From positions 1 through 64,000 of the forward strand of contig CANTFL010001425.1 in NCBI GenBank assembly GCA_947650285.1: a DNA stretch of 64,000 nucleotides. The letters run 5' to 3'. Origin of the DNA: Hyaloperonospora brassicae. Its lineage: Eukaryota; Oomycota; Peronosporomycetes; Peronosporales; Peronosporaceae. Position numbers and translations under genes: made by a program. The notes beneath the pieces are model-generated. The model was not told the DNA's origin. It made no database searches and saw only the letters and a program-made list of their open reading frames with translations. This document shows positions 7,301-21,139 of the stretch, one piece after another (the stretch's first letter is position 1; each line of letters starts with the position of its first letter).

Positions 7301-10300
7301 TGACGAAGGTAGTATCACAATTGATGTTCGCCAGATAATGGATGACAAAAATGCGTGTCGGAATTCGAGCTTAACTAGCGTCACCGAGGCGAATTGACCA
7401 ACGATGGAAGGTGCACATTACGCTTAAGAATATGTCGTGGGTGAAGGATTGCCGGGGCCAGACATAATACTGAAATGGAGCTGACTTTACACGGGAAAAC
7501 AAAAGCTTGGCGAAGTAGTGTCTTGACGACTGTGTAGAGTGGTATGGTATATTTTAAGCATGGGTGAGATGGTGACCCGATCGACAGCGAAAGTGTCAGC
7601 ATTTCGGGTCTTTCTGCATCGCACTCTTGTATAGCTTGCAGAACTCGTGTATCGGTCAATGGAGTTATGGTCACTAATTGTGTATTCGGCGAAGCTGCAC
7701 CGATATCATGACTGGTTCCTATATCGTAACGGTACATCGCTGAAATTTTTTATCATACGGGCTTATAATGCGGAGTGCGACTCGTGGTGTCGATGCCGTC
7801 ATGCGACATCGACGTGTCGACGGCTACTGGAATCCGGTGCACTGTGGCGCGCATGCGTCGCGTACGTTCGTTGTCCAAATTTGGGCTGGGCGGCGCCGCT
7901 GGCGGTCGCGACGCCCAAAAATATAAACAGACGATCTCCTACCGCCCGTTTGCGATAAAACTTGCCTTCTCGGTGAAGGTGACGAGAAATTGAGTTTCAC
8001 ATGATTTTACATAGTACATCATTTATTACCTGGTAAGATTACCATCACATTCGGGAATGCTATTCGACTAACTCTCAGACGCTCTATCGACTAAAGTGTA
8101 ACAGCTTTTCGCTCTAAAATTGGTCTAGTCAAGATCTGTCGTTCCCGTTGCTAATAGTATGACAGCTGGTTTATCGATGGCAAGCCATATACTTTAGACC
8201 TACCCTAGTGCTCGTCGCCACTGGGACTATCACCTTGACCGATGGTGGTGGCTAAGCGCTCTACCGGCGGCCGACCGGAACGTCAAGGTGTTAGGCTTGG
8301 GCCTTCCATGTATGCCACAGTCTGTATAGGGTGCTATCAAACAGTTTTTTCGATTCGACGCGATTGTTGTCTAGGGCTTAGTCTGATGTCTCTAGACAGC
8401 TTGGGAGTTGTGGCATTTTGCCGTGGCTAGGACCCTCCAACTAATCTGGGTCGAGCGCATCCACCGCGTGGAAGATTTGGCTTTGACTTAGGAGGTACAC
8501 ACCCCAGGTATCGAATCCTCTTTCGAGGGCGGCAACGCGGCTTTTTGGATCAATATACAAGCTTGATATGGGCGAAGATGGACAATTATTTTTTGCAAGT
8601 ACGGTCAGCATTGGCTGTTACTCGCCTCTGCTCCGACGATTCGCCTGCGTTGCACATGCTGTCTACTGACTGAAATCCTGGAGTGCTGTACCACCTATTT
8701 TTCGACAGAGGGTCCCGGGGGAATCCGGGTCCGGGTGGAGCTGGATTCTTCATTGTTTAACTCAATATTCAGATACAAGCTGCTTGCGTCATGTGGGTAT
8801 CAATCTGGGCTTATGGTTTTCCTGGTACCATCATCAATGTAGCTAAATACTAGGGGCTCGTGCGCGACGTTCGACAAGCAAAGTCCAGCTGATATTCTAC
8901 TCTCCACGTCATTGGGGGGCATTACTCTTGTGCTTTAGGAGCTTCGATCTCGACACCCTCCACGCAAGCCTCACTTGATGCGCTTGTTCCGAGAGGCATG
9001 CACTCCAGCTTGTGATGTAGATGTCTCCTGTTGAAGGCATCATCACAGCACTTACAACAAACCGGCTGATCGACTAGCAAGCATTTTAATGGAAAAGATG
9101 CTTCTTATCATATGCACGCGTCTTCTAAACAAGGTGCTGCCACAAACGCTCCATCTTTATCAACGATAATGCCAAACACTAGATGGACGCCTCTCACACT
9201 GCAATACACGAATTAAAGGACCCTCTACTTACGTCGAGGAATTTAATCATATTGAGATACGAGACTGCACGTAGGCGCTCTACTGTCCGAGGACTAGTGC
9301 TGCCTTGGCATAGAAGAAGTAATTATCGCGGTGACTTTGTTGCCTGATTATAGAATATAGTAGGTCGTAAGCGTACATAAATATACATCACCTTCCTACT
9401 CACTCACCTCTTCCAAACGATGTACGCGGATGTAAACGTCAAGGTCACGATAGTAGTGTCCGATCCACATGGGCTTTTTATTTTAAGAGATAATTGAGCG
9501 AAGACCGAAGTTCATTGAGCGCGCTGTCGGCTATGCTATATCATTGACCGAACAGGCCACAGAATTCTCGATCTCATACTCAAAGAATGAAGTCCGGTCA
9601 GCGATCCACAAGGATTTGAGTACCTTGTATGGGATACAGAGCTTGTAATAGCGTCGTCGGTATCGCGCAGCAGCAAGAGATCGTTGAAAGCGTCTTTAAA
9701 GTTATACAGGCGCGCTGAGGTAGCCCCTACTCATCAAGCGAGTACTGGAATACATTCCACGAGGTCGTGATTCGCATGTTACGCGTGTGTCTACAACGAC
9801 ACCATATTTCGCGCATCTTTTCATCGATACGCGGGTGCTGAAGCCGATATCGTACAACTCCGACACGAAAAGGATTATCACCTAGGAAAGATAAAGGTGA
9901 AACAGATTATCGCTGACCGTGTAAGGGATGGTGTATTGGCCGGGCTCGTCCGACTCTCGACTGAAGCAGCATCACCTTTTAAGCAAGCGAGCAACAATTC
10001 ATGTCGGAGATGTTCGTTTTGCTCTCGAACGATGGCCGCATGGCCTACGATGAATTTGCATTAAGGTCAACTATTCGTTTAATTGTTTCCACAATCTCTT
10101 AGGTGTAAGACGTAAGGGATGGAAGGGAGGTAATGGAGCATAACCGTTACACATCCTGCATGAAGCTAATAAACGGCTAAAATATAATCAATTGTAGATT
10201 AATATATACGAAGTACGTAATGAGGAGATATGATGCGACCGAGGTAGTAGTTAGAACGCGCCGTATTCCCATTCCGCTGGCAAGCAGGTTCATAAACCAT

Positions 10301-12149
10301 TATCAGACATAGGAATAAGATTTCTGACTGAGTGGCTTCCAGAAACTTGGTAAATTGTTGGTACTTTAACTTTATGCGACTATTAAATTTTTTTTATAAA
10401 ATCTGAAATTAATCAAATTCAAGTTATAAAAATAAAATATTATTATATATTTAAGGGTACCGAAGCGTTCGTTTGCGAACGCTTGTTATTTACGCTACAT
10501 CATAAGAATAATGGTGAATATAAAGTAATGATATCTAAACTGAACACGAGATAATATACAGAATACTATCTTGGGGAACACAAAATAAGGCAGCAAAGCT
10601 AGATTTTGTAAACTGTTGCAATAAGCCGCTCTTTACACAACAATTTTATAGCGTTTACGAATTCCTATATATATACTCGATAAGCTAGACAAGTTTTGTA
10701 TGTTCGGCTCCAAAGCGGCCGATAATGCATTTTCAACAAATTTCGTTTTAACACGTATCTCTAACTGAAGTATATTTGAATTAATCTACAAAGGATGAAT
10801 GAGAGCTAACATACACGCCTTTCTGTCAATAAATGGCTTTTTTATAAATTGGAAAAATACGATCACTTTTAAGCAATCATATTATTTCTCTTGTACTACT
10901 TTAGATAATATATCGCCGCACTTAAAGTAATCAATACATATCAAGTCTTAAATTTTCAGAGTGGCGGAAGAAGCATTAAAATCCACCTTCTAAGTGTTTG
11001 CGCAATAATTTATAGAATTTCACAAAAGCCATCTAATGTAATCAACTTCGATATCTATCGAAAAAAATAGAAGGAGTACATTACTTTATATTGATTTTGC
11101 TTATGGCATGGAACACGTTTACAGTTGACTAAATCTATAACATGTTGTCCATTATACACATTCTACCCTGAAAAAATAACAGGATTTCATCCATTTGAGG
11201 CGAGAAGATCATTTTGTTGTCGTAGCTCTGTTATCTTCTTACATAGAATAAAAAAATTTGAGAGCTAAAGGCGATGTATGGACTTGTCGACATCAAACAA
11301 GTAAGGTGTATATCTCGACACTTGTACCCGCACACCTACTTCGACGATGTCGCAATTTGTATTAATTTACGGTAAGAAATTATCAACTACGTATGGTAAA
11401 TATAGCAACGCCACTATGTAATCTTCGTACGAGTCGGTGAGTCAGAGTATAACTTCTTATTAGGAGCCGGTAAGATTAAACACGACTTTTTTGATTTGTA
11501 AAGTTTTTTTATTTGGTCACATATGTAATATCTCACATATATCAAACTTATATTAACGGTGGCTGGTGTAATGCTGCCACGTATAGAGGGGGTAAGTGAA
11601 ACATCTTGATTAAGAACACGAAACGTTTAAAATTACGTATGAAGTCCAAAGATGCTGAATTGAAATTCCCTTCATTTTTCCCTTAATCCAACTGTCCTAT
11701 CATGCAGGCATATTTAAATATGGTTTTCACAGACAAGCTGGTAGCATGGGTGTAATGAGAATGTACAAATATAGGTACGGGTCTTTTCAATAACATTTCT
11801 CACGGTATCCTCCAGATCGATTTCGGTCAACTGTCATTTACGCCAAACGCTGCTAATTGAGACTCAGATTATTCCAGCAGTGGATGTATGGAACCATGTA
11901 CAAATTATTGATAGGTATAGAATAATCTATAGATCAAAAAAGAATACGGTTTTGTTGAAAGGCGCGAAGAAGAATGAAAAAAGTGTGAATCGCGCGGTCC
12001 ACCTTAAGTGCGAAACCTGTTTGATTGGTGGAGCGCGTACGAAGATGGGCCTGTTGGGACGAGATAGGTGACCAAACGACAGATTAGAGGGAAACGACTG
12101 TCCAAGTCGCGTAAGATGATCCACCTTCTATCCTAGACATTTGGGTAAT
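7301..12149. other. No supported gene
   Basis: To about 10140 the base composition resembles that of the decayed LINE; beyond it the sequence is clearly AT-rich. An open stretch of 97 codons without an early ATG (9771-10064, + strand) encodes charged helical-looking residues (EADIVQLRHEKDYHLGKIK) but matches nothing I know and may be another transposon relic. Small ATG ORFs at 7381-7737 (minus) and 11880-12071 (+) have no supporting features. Confidence 0.5.
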
Positions 12150-12958
12150 GTCGATCACTTAATGGGTGTGGATCACATTATTGGTGTGGATAATATACCG
12201 CGGTCCACTACACCGCGATCCACAAACCCGCGATCCACTAACCTGCGATCCACCAACCCGCGATCCACTAAGGAGCGATTCACTACGGAGTATCTGCTGT
12301 GGTCCACGTGAGGTAAGAGATGAATGAAATAGACAGGCGGTGAGCAACAGTTGACCTAGCGAATAGATAGGCATAGTCATAGGGTTTGGATTTGGTTGGT
12401 TAAGTTTAAACAGAATTAATTTTGCTACTAAAAACACTCGCCGACTTCCCCCGGCCACAAACTTTGGCCTCTCGTTGAACAGAGAGTGACCCGCGTTTCT
12501 GCTAGCTTCGCTATTGGAACGTGTGGCAAGGCGAAACGTCAATTCCCCCTCCGACCTCTCAACTGCGATAGGACGCAGTGAACCTTACGGTTCATACTCA
12601 AGATCGCGAGATGGCTCAAGTGGTCAGAACGCTCGCGTATCAAGCATCACCCTTGACAAAGGCGACTCTAGGAGACGTCCTAAGTTGCAAGCGATCGAGT
12701 GAATAAATTTCCACCCGTTTGCACCTACGTTTGACCGAATGAATAATTTCCGCCCGATCAACCCCAATCCCTTAGACGGTCAAGTTCAGATTCAACATTG
12801 GCCCACCAAGAAGAGCGCAACCCGCCCCACCGACGGGTACACAAGGCGAGCAAGAAGCCACAGATCACAGAATCGGGGTACACCCTCCGTTAGTAGGTCG
12901 TCCGGGCGCCAGTGAAGAGTCAGAATTACGATAAATGTGTGATCATCAAGCCACCACA
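12150..12958 (+). repeat. Truncated family-2 LTR, opposite orientation
   Basis: The reverse complement of this segment aligns with the first two-thirds of the LTR at 35873-37058, including the ACCTTGTGTACCCGT block, the CTTCTGACCACTTGAG-type block (12610-12628) and the GATCC-rich part. The right end (12958) corresponds to the TG terminus (TGTGGTGG on the minus strand). The other end is missing beyond about 12150, so the copy is a fragment. Confidence 0.7.
12198..12287. repeat. 15-bp tandem repeat inside the LTR fragment
   Basis: Six successive 15-bp units, of which the best conserved is CCGCGATCCACTAAC, run from 12198 to 12287 with 0 to 5 changes per unit. The matching part of the LTR at 35873-37058 has only a degenerate GTGGATCGC series, so the array expanded locally. 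Confidence 0.85.
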
Positions 12959-15900
12959 TTTTTTTAAGCAAATACGTCCCTTCGAACGGCAAACATTTCC
13001 CGTCTTACAATGATTGCGCAATGTATCGGAAACGAATCATTTATTTCGTGATCGAACAAAATACACGGGAGAATAGAATTGCCAAAATATGAAAATAATG
13101 ATGCACATGGAGAGAGTCGGGTACAAGCAAGGAGCGATATATTGAATTCTTTCGTTGATTTTTAAAAATCGGTCACCTTCGAAGATCAAGATGACAAGCT
13201 AAATCGTGTTTTACTGAACCTTTAATTGCGAATCAGGATGTATACAATCTAGAAACCTGTTTACGAAATGAGATTATACACAATTGCACATATCTATGTC
13301 GCAAATATTCGTTACGAATTTATTAGCGAGGCAAATGATGAAGAGGAAGTACCCATACTCAATCTTTCGTTATATATGGCTAATTTGATGTTGCGAAGGC
13401 TGTACACGCTCTTTGTTATTCACCGAAATAATTCACGGATGGTTTACTTGCAAGGTGAAGAATTTAACTTTATAACTGAGAACCAGCTCTATGACGTGAC
13501 AGCAGTAATAAGATGAATTAGTTTGAAAGTCAATTATTGATATATCAAAGTTGAAGCGACGCTGATGCGATTAGTAATTCAAAAATACTTGTTAGGAAGT
13601 AAAATATTGATATGTAAATAAGGATAGACCGCCGAACAAAAACAAAACCCTAGTTTTAAAAAACAAAATGCAAAAGAGGTGCGATATGAAGCCCCGCGGA
13701 TCACTGAGTTTACCTTATATAGATGGAGCATTTTAATGTTCGATCGATATAATTATATGGTATCTATCGAGGACCTTCAAATTACTCTACCATCTTTATT
13801 TCCTTAAAACATTGCTATGATAAAATTTTAATTACTGGTCTTAGTTGCAATATATTTGATTTGTTGATATTTAGCGCATGGTATCGGTATATTATACTTA
13901 TGAAAAAAAGATGTCGATAGGCAATATTAGGTCAAGAAGAGAGGAGAGTCGGAAAAGTCTTATCTTTAGTAGTTATAGTACATTTCGTTGTACACAAATT
14001 TGTTACCTTATGTTCTTTGACACGATGTACGTGGCTTACACTATCAATCACACGCAAAATATCCCCGCGAATATAAGCGATCCGTATGACCTAAGAATAT
14101 TACTAGCGTAACATTGACAGCTAATTAAATATATACCTTCGTTACTACCACCGGTCGTCCTTCGGTCACGTCTAGCCTTATGAAAGATCTCGAAAGGACG
14201 TATAAGACTGCTATCAAACCATAATTTTTATAGTTAATTTAGAATGTTTAATAGAGTGTTTTAGCGGCAAAGGGCAGATTAAAATCATATCATAGATGCC
14301 ACGGCCGATAATTCTTCTTAAATTCTTACTTACAGCTATGGAGCTCGCCAATTTACTTCTATAATCCTTTTATATGAAACGTGACGATAGTTCTATCGCA
14401 TTTATTATTCTACCCACAGGCTACACTAAAAACACTAGCGTTTTAGCGAAGTTACTACAGCCCGTATTCGATTGTTGTTAGCTTATGGCATACTTGCGCC
14501 GTCAATATATGTACGTGACATAAAGAAATAGCTATCGAAATCATTTATAAAGCAGGTTCCTTGCAATTCCAAAGAACCAGAATCCTGTCGAGCAAATCGT
14601 AGTGCTATTCTGTGTCGTACAAATAATTATGTTGCGACGAACGAGTTTTTACAGATTGATCACGTCTACCTAAATTCTGTCACCATGTGCTGTGATGGAT
14701 CGTCTTGACGACCCTTTCATCCATCTACACAAGTCATGACAATGGCACAAAAGATTATCATATGTTGCAATTAAATTTGTAAAATCGGATCGGTTTTGCT
14801 TCCCGTTAGAGTATTCCGAGTGATTTTGTGTTAGGACAAAGGTACTTGATATATACCCAATTCTTCGAACTAATTCGCAGTCTTTCTAATGGGGTCAATG
14901 CGCTACCCAATACGATACACGGTTGACAATACCCACCGTGGCTGCCAACATGTAAATATTCTTCAATAAGGACGTTCAACAACAATTGTAGCATTTTGTA
15001 TCACAATCATGATGCCGATTTCCGACAAAAAGATCGTAATTATTCGCGATATCATATTTTTTATACCATGTTCATTTCATAATACCTGGATGTGCCGTCT
15101 TAAAATAGTTTCGTGTCCCGTGAAATACCAACCAGACATGGTAAGTGCACAGTGTAGAAGTAGATCAAGCGTTCGAACATTTTATTTATATCAGCATTTT
15201 ACGAGACACATCGTGTTTATCTACCGGTAAACTTTAAATTTTTTAGGGCCTATCTGTATATTTACACGATGTTTGTCTATTATCATTTGGCAAGGTTTAT
15301 AATGTCGAGATGATGGATAATAGAAAGTATTAAATATGTAGGAATTAATATTTGTGATTTGTAAAGAAAAATTTGGCCTAATCCACGCAATAGCTTGCTT
15401 ATTCCAAGGAGACACTAGGATCTGTCTTAAGCAGAATTAAGGACATCATTTAGTCACATTTAGCACAAAAATGGATTTTATGTTCTTTGTTTCGTTTCAG
15501 CAAGATTGTAGGTTGAGAATTATGTTTTGAATACTACATTCTTTTAAGAGCACAGGATGTATAATTTTGCATGTACTTAAGTAACTGTCCTTTAAAGGCA
15601 TTTTGCAAAATTAGATCTTCAGAATAGAACATTTTTGTGAGAGGTTTCATTTTTATTTAGTCGTTTTGTAAGCAATTGTCAATTAAAAGTGGTCGTTTGG
15701 AAAACCATTTAGCCTTTGCTGAAAACAAATTTTTTTACGTACTTAATACCTATTAAGTATCTGATAAAATTTATTAATTAAAGCCTAGTCCGCTCTCTAC
15801 TTTAGTTTGTCTGTTTATTGTCTTCATAATGATGGACTTATATTGGCTCGTGAGTCCAACCAAAGGCGATCAGAACAGCAACCTGCTCACTAGAGTGGAC

Positions 15901-18900
15901 AGAAAACTGAAATTAATGATTCTGCTACCTCCGGTATCGCATTTTAAAAGGGTATTGAGCGATTAGAAAGCGAGTAAAAGGTATATTAGGTATTTACGAC
16001 GTGAAAATTCGATAGGATAATAAATTACTTAAATTAAGGTCAAGATCCTTAGGCAATATTAAATTCTGACGATGAGAATTGTATCGCTTCTCAACGCTTT
16101 CCGTACCGTGACGATCCGAGACTTGAGAACCTGACTTTTACCAAGATAAACATCAGTTAAGGCATTAAAATAAACATTATATCAATTTCATACGACAAAC
16201 ATATAGATCTAGTATAATTTGTCAAGTGAAACTCAATCAATATAAACATTTGTGAGTGAAGACGGTCTGAGCGAAGTAGAAGTATTGTAAGATCAGATTA
16301 GGAAATATTGATCTAGATTTATCTCTTTTTTGTTACAAATAATCAAGTTGCGATCGCCTATTTTTGCATTTAAAGTGGTGAAGGCAATAGATTGGTCAAA
16401 TTACCGCGCATTAAACTACAGCACCGTTCTGAAATATATGAAAATACCTTTCTTGTTTACAGACATGTTCTTTAATATCTCCAATTTCTTTGTTGTCACT
16501 CGATAATTATTACAGAAATTTTATATCTTAAAGTTTTTTAGTAAGCATTTTACAAATTTTTGTAAATTTTTTAATATGTAGCATGTATTAGACGTAGCGG
16601 TTGTTCTCAACAGACGGGTCTTGCGTTAATGATGATGGGTTATACATGATTGCTACTTAAATGCATTAGGGGTGTGGACCCATAAATCGACGCCTACTAC
16701 GGTAATACAATTCCGTTTTCTCATCGACCATTAGTTAAATCGCTTTCTTGTACAATGTGTGAAAAGTGGTCGAGATCTGACCCGAGCAAAATATTTATAC
16801 TTTGAATTTAATTTATATTAAAGCTTTACAAGAAGAGATACGATATCGATAGCGTTTGTGTGTTCCAGTTATAAGATTTGGGACGCTTAAATAATTTTAT
16901 TATCCTTTAATATGTGCGTGAAGCGATTCCTACAATTTTCAGTGGCCTTACATAAGTTAGATTTTCAGCAGCTAAGTAATCTAGGCGTGGATCACATATA
17001 CTTTTATTAATATACATGTCATCGAAGATCCGCCTTCGTTCCTACCAATGACGGCTAAATCTTTCTTTGGATGAAGTTCGTATCTCGTATTTTGCCTACC
17101 AGCAAAGTTCAAATAGGTACCCATGATTTATACGGCACTATATCGCAAAACCACATCTTACTTTGACATCTTGTTCATAATTCATCCGCAGACTCCTCAG
17201 AGCACAGTATCGACGCATCGTATATATACCTACTACGGCATGTTTGTGTAATCTGTATAGACTACCCTTATTGAACTTGAGCGATAAAATGTCACCGTTT
17301 TTACACTTTAAACACAAAATCTTGATTTGTTTAGCAGGGTATACTTTAAATGCAAGTTTTTCTCAAACTAGCTTAAACTTTAATCAATATGATTATAGCA
17401 GCTGATATTCATATATTTTGTATAGGTACAAGCTATTATACATTCAAATTTGTAACATATCCTAGTCTTAACGATACTAAGGCGTAAACACTGTCATTAT
17501 AATAAATTTAAATCGTTATGTGTACTGGTTATACATGCTATAGGATCGCCGATCGTATCTCGTCTCTCTAAATCAAAGAGATTTTAATATTCATTTGATT
17601 CGTAAAGTAAATAAAATAATTAGTTTTTGTGCATTGCAGAATATGGACAATATTGCAAGTGAGAATCATTACAATACAATCTTGAAAAGCTCGATAAGGT
17701 AACAAAAAAGAAAGCGATTTGATATCCGCGAGATACAAATCTGGATCGATTTATATCGACGTGGTTGAACCATACTTAATTGTCTTCTACCTCTTCTACT
17801 TATTTTAAATAGTGTTGATATTAGTATCGAGGGTTTTCTAACGCGTCATTTGGAGGTCTTTGTAAATACTTTAAATAACCGTAAATCAATAAAGCGACAA
17901 ACGTATTAGATTATCGTCGGGTTTATTAGTTATGACGAATTGTGAAAGAGGAAATCTCAACATGTATCCTCTATAAGGAAATCGTGCTAAGCGTGTATTG
18001 ATTCATCTCACATTGACCTATATGGAAAAAGCGCGATCGGGACACGCTCCATTACGTATTAAGTGTTATTTATGGATTTGTAGGCGTTTACAGCTTATGT
18101 TATCCTATATGCCACAACAGCATACAATAATTTTTCGTCAATAAAGAATTAGAAAGACTTATATCAATATCGCTCTTTGTAAATTCCTGTATTGTTTTAA
18201 ATTTAGATGCAACAGATATCTGACCCAGCCAATAAATGAAATTGTACAGCCAAAACAAGAATTTATAACTTATATTTCCGCACGATTGTATCGCGATAGG
18301 ATTGACGTATATATATATTGTGTCAAGCAAAAAATATATTCAGAGAACAAAACTTCTATTTCGTCAAATTATGTAGGCGTTTTAGTTTTCTTCGCTTCTC
18401 CGCATAAGCAATGAAATACGATGAAGCATGTAGAAATCGCTAATAGAATTGTATATATTCAGTCATGCAGATGATTTGATGTTGTTTCGCTTAATGAATA
18501 CACTATGACATTCATATATATATATATATATATGGTATTATATCATCGAACTCGGTTTCAGGTTGATTTTGTGCTGTAAGCTCGACAACACATACTCATA
18601 GGGTTTTGTGATTTTTCATATCGCATCAGGTGTCCAAGTTCATCTTTGTAATATGAAAATCGTTACGCATTCAGTACCGCAAGATTCAAGATTGCGATAT
18701 CTACAGCGTTTCTATCGGTTACTTATAGGTCCTTTTATAAAAAAATTCTAAACACGACATATTTGTAACTGACAAGAGACCCTGTACACAGTATGATGGA
18801 AGACGAGTTGAATATGTGACCTTTAATTCTACCGTAATCACCCAATTATCTTCTTGTATTATGGTGTTCAATTAAGGCAACGCCGATATCAGTCAAGAAA

Positions 18901-19594
18901 AAATTGGTATTGAGTCGGTGACTTCTATCGTGAGGACGTTGATGTCCAAACATCATTAAATGTAAAAACAAGTAGCCGACTTTTTTGACAAATACCTATG
19001 ACATTTAGTTAATATGTTTTTATAGCGATTGAAGCGATAAAGGTAGAAATTTAGTGTGAAAAGACCCATAGATATACCCACCCGCTATGTCTATACCTGA
19101 TACGTTATTGTTGTTCATCATATGACGACTACACTAATATCTTCGTGTCTATGAGGCGTAAACGAAGGATAGCTAATATATATATTTCTTTAGTTAATAG
19201 ATATATATATATGATCAAGACAGCATTCTACTCTATTTTCTCTTCCATTTATTCATAATGGAAAAGTTCTTAAGATATTAAATAATGTATAATTGATCTG
19301 CATGTTATTATACATTTATTAACTCTTCAAAACATCGACAGCATAAGCATTTTTCGCGTATTCTTTATATAGACATTACGTATTATTATACACGAAGGAA
19401 CCCCGAATATACCAGATAAACATCTAATTGCACAAATATTTTGCTCAATCGTACACAATTCTGTATATTTCTTTACTGCGGCCACAGAGATACGAAATAG
19501 TGTGGGTCGTTTATAGTATCGAAAAATACGTGAATATGGTAGCTTTTTTACTTGTTGGACAAGAAGGACTCTCAAAGTGGGCGCTGATAGTAAG
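12959..19594. other. AT-rich stretch without supported genes
   Basis: Long AT-rich sequence with many short frames (up to 84 codons), none of which shows a domain, signal peptide or conserved motif. A small ORF at 13268-13516 (+, 82 codons) contains an acidic segment but has no other support. I see no element ends here except the start of the 13.9-kb retrotransposon at 19595. Confidence 0.5.
18514..18533. repeat. (AT)n microsatellite
   Basis: An uninterrupted AT dinucleotide run of about ten units. A shorter run lies near 19199-19212. Confidence 0.9.
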
Positions 19595-20875
19595 TGTAAT
19601 GGAGTAGTGATCGCTCTTTGGAGAAGTCGATCCCAACTCTCTACTGGCGCCCGGACGCCCTACTAACGGAGGGACGGTTTCCGATTCCTTATTCTTGATT
19701 GTCTTCCTCACCTTGTGTACCCGTCGGTAGGGCGGGTTGCTCTCTTCCAGGTGGGCTCGTGTCAATGGAAAACTTGACCGTGTTTGCGATGGGGTCGAGG
19801 TTCAATCACGGTGTGGAATCTTCACACCACGATCGGGGTTGGTGTGATCACGTGGAATTCGTCAATCGGTCACTTGTATGCTTGTGGGATGCTCGATATG
19901 AGTCACCCTGGTCTGTAACAGATCGCCTTGTCCAAATGTAGACCTTGATTCGCGAGCCTTCTGACCACTTGAGCCGTCTCGCGATCTTGGGTCCTCAGCC
20001 ACAAAGGGTTTCCTGCGTCCAGTCGCAGTTGGGGTGTTGTTTGAGAGACCTTGATCCCTGGCCAAACAATCCATGGATATCTCTTGATTAAAGTATGTAA
20101 ACCTTTCCTTGACGTCGGGTGGCCAATGATCCACCCGGAGGAGAAGTCGACACGTGTACTTTGAAGCAAATTGAACTCTGTTTAATGTTGACCAATCAAA
20201 CCCAACAACCCTACCCCCATACCCATGTCTTGGACATCGTTTTCTACATGTCGCTCTCTCTAGACGGTAGCGATCTTGTACTTGCGTGGCCCACACCTAA
20301 TATACTTGTCTGATCGCGATCGCATACCTGATCACTGATCACGATCTCGATCGCTTCCTGATCGTGATCGCCTTGCTTATCGCGGATCACATGGTGTGCT
20401 CCACACCAACCTGATCTCGATCACCTACCTTACCAATGATCACGATCGCGATCACCTACCTGATCACTGATCACGATCTAATCACTTTCTGATCGTGATC
20501 GCCTTGCTGATCGCGAATCACATGGTGTGCCCCACACCAACCTGATCTCGATCACATACCTGATCACTGATCACGATCTCGATCACTAATCACGATCTCG
20601 ATCGCCTCCTTGATCGCGTTTCCCTTGTGTTCGCGTTTCCCTTGCTGATCGCGGTTCCCTTCTTGCTTGACTGATCGCCAACGTTACCTTCCGCCTCATA
20701 CCTTGACCCAAGATCGCAGGTCCCAACCTGCCCGACCTGATATCCATTTTATTCTGACTGTCCAATGGACGCGATCTGACCAGATGTGAAACCGGGCAGC
20801 CAACCGTTAACTGGATCGGACATAACGGGAATGCGATCAGTTCCTCTACAGTGGATTTCCATAGTCGCTTTACCA
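19595..20875 (-). repeat. Family-2 3' LTR of the 13.9-kb element
   Basis: 1281 bp, aligned with 32187-33473 over its entire length. It starts TGTAATGG and ends CGCTTTACCA on the + strand. From about 19750 to 20375 I find no difference from the other LTR, whereas the first 150 bp and the last 500 bp carry about thirty substitutions or small indels. It contains the GATC array at 20311-20620. Confidence 0.88.
20311..20620. repeat. GATC-palindrome array in the LTR
   Basis: About 29 GATC sites occur in roughly 310 bp (about one per 11 bp, against one per 256 bp expected), mostly as overlapping TGATCACGATC and GATCGCGATC units. The other LTR holds the same array at about 32904-33215 with several substitutions. 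Confidence 0.9.
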
Positions 20876-21139
20876 TAGTCGTCCCCTGCGCCGTCAGTCG
20901 CCACACAGTGTCGATCTGACTGCGCACTTTATCTATTCGCTTGATCAGCCCCACTGGTTTAACTTTTGCCATGTTGACGACAAAACCTACTGGCACCTCT
21001 CCTCCTTCTAATTTGTATATGTAGTGTGCTGGTCTAAGTCAGGTGACGCACGGCCCAATCCTATTGGTCGTACGGCGGGCCGAACTCGCTCCTTATATGT
21101 ATTAAGGCGACGAACGCTGATTATGTTGATCGAGTGACG

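Noticed and set aside
19862..20296. 144-codon minus-strand ORF, repeated without change at 32456-32890
   Set aside because: It lies inside the LTR block that is identical in both LTRs; identity reflects the DNA, and the frame is not kept as a protein in the other family-2 LTRs apart from a short shared stretch over the D-arm-like block.
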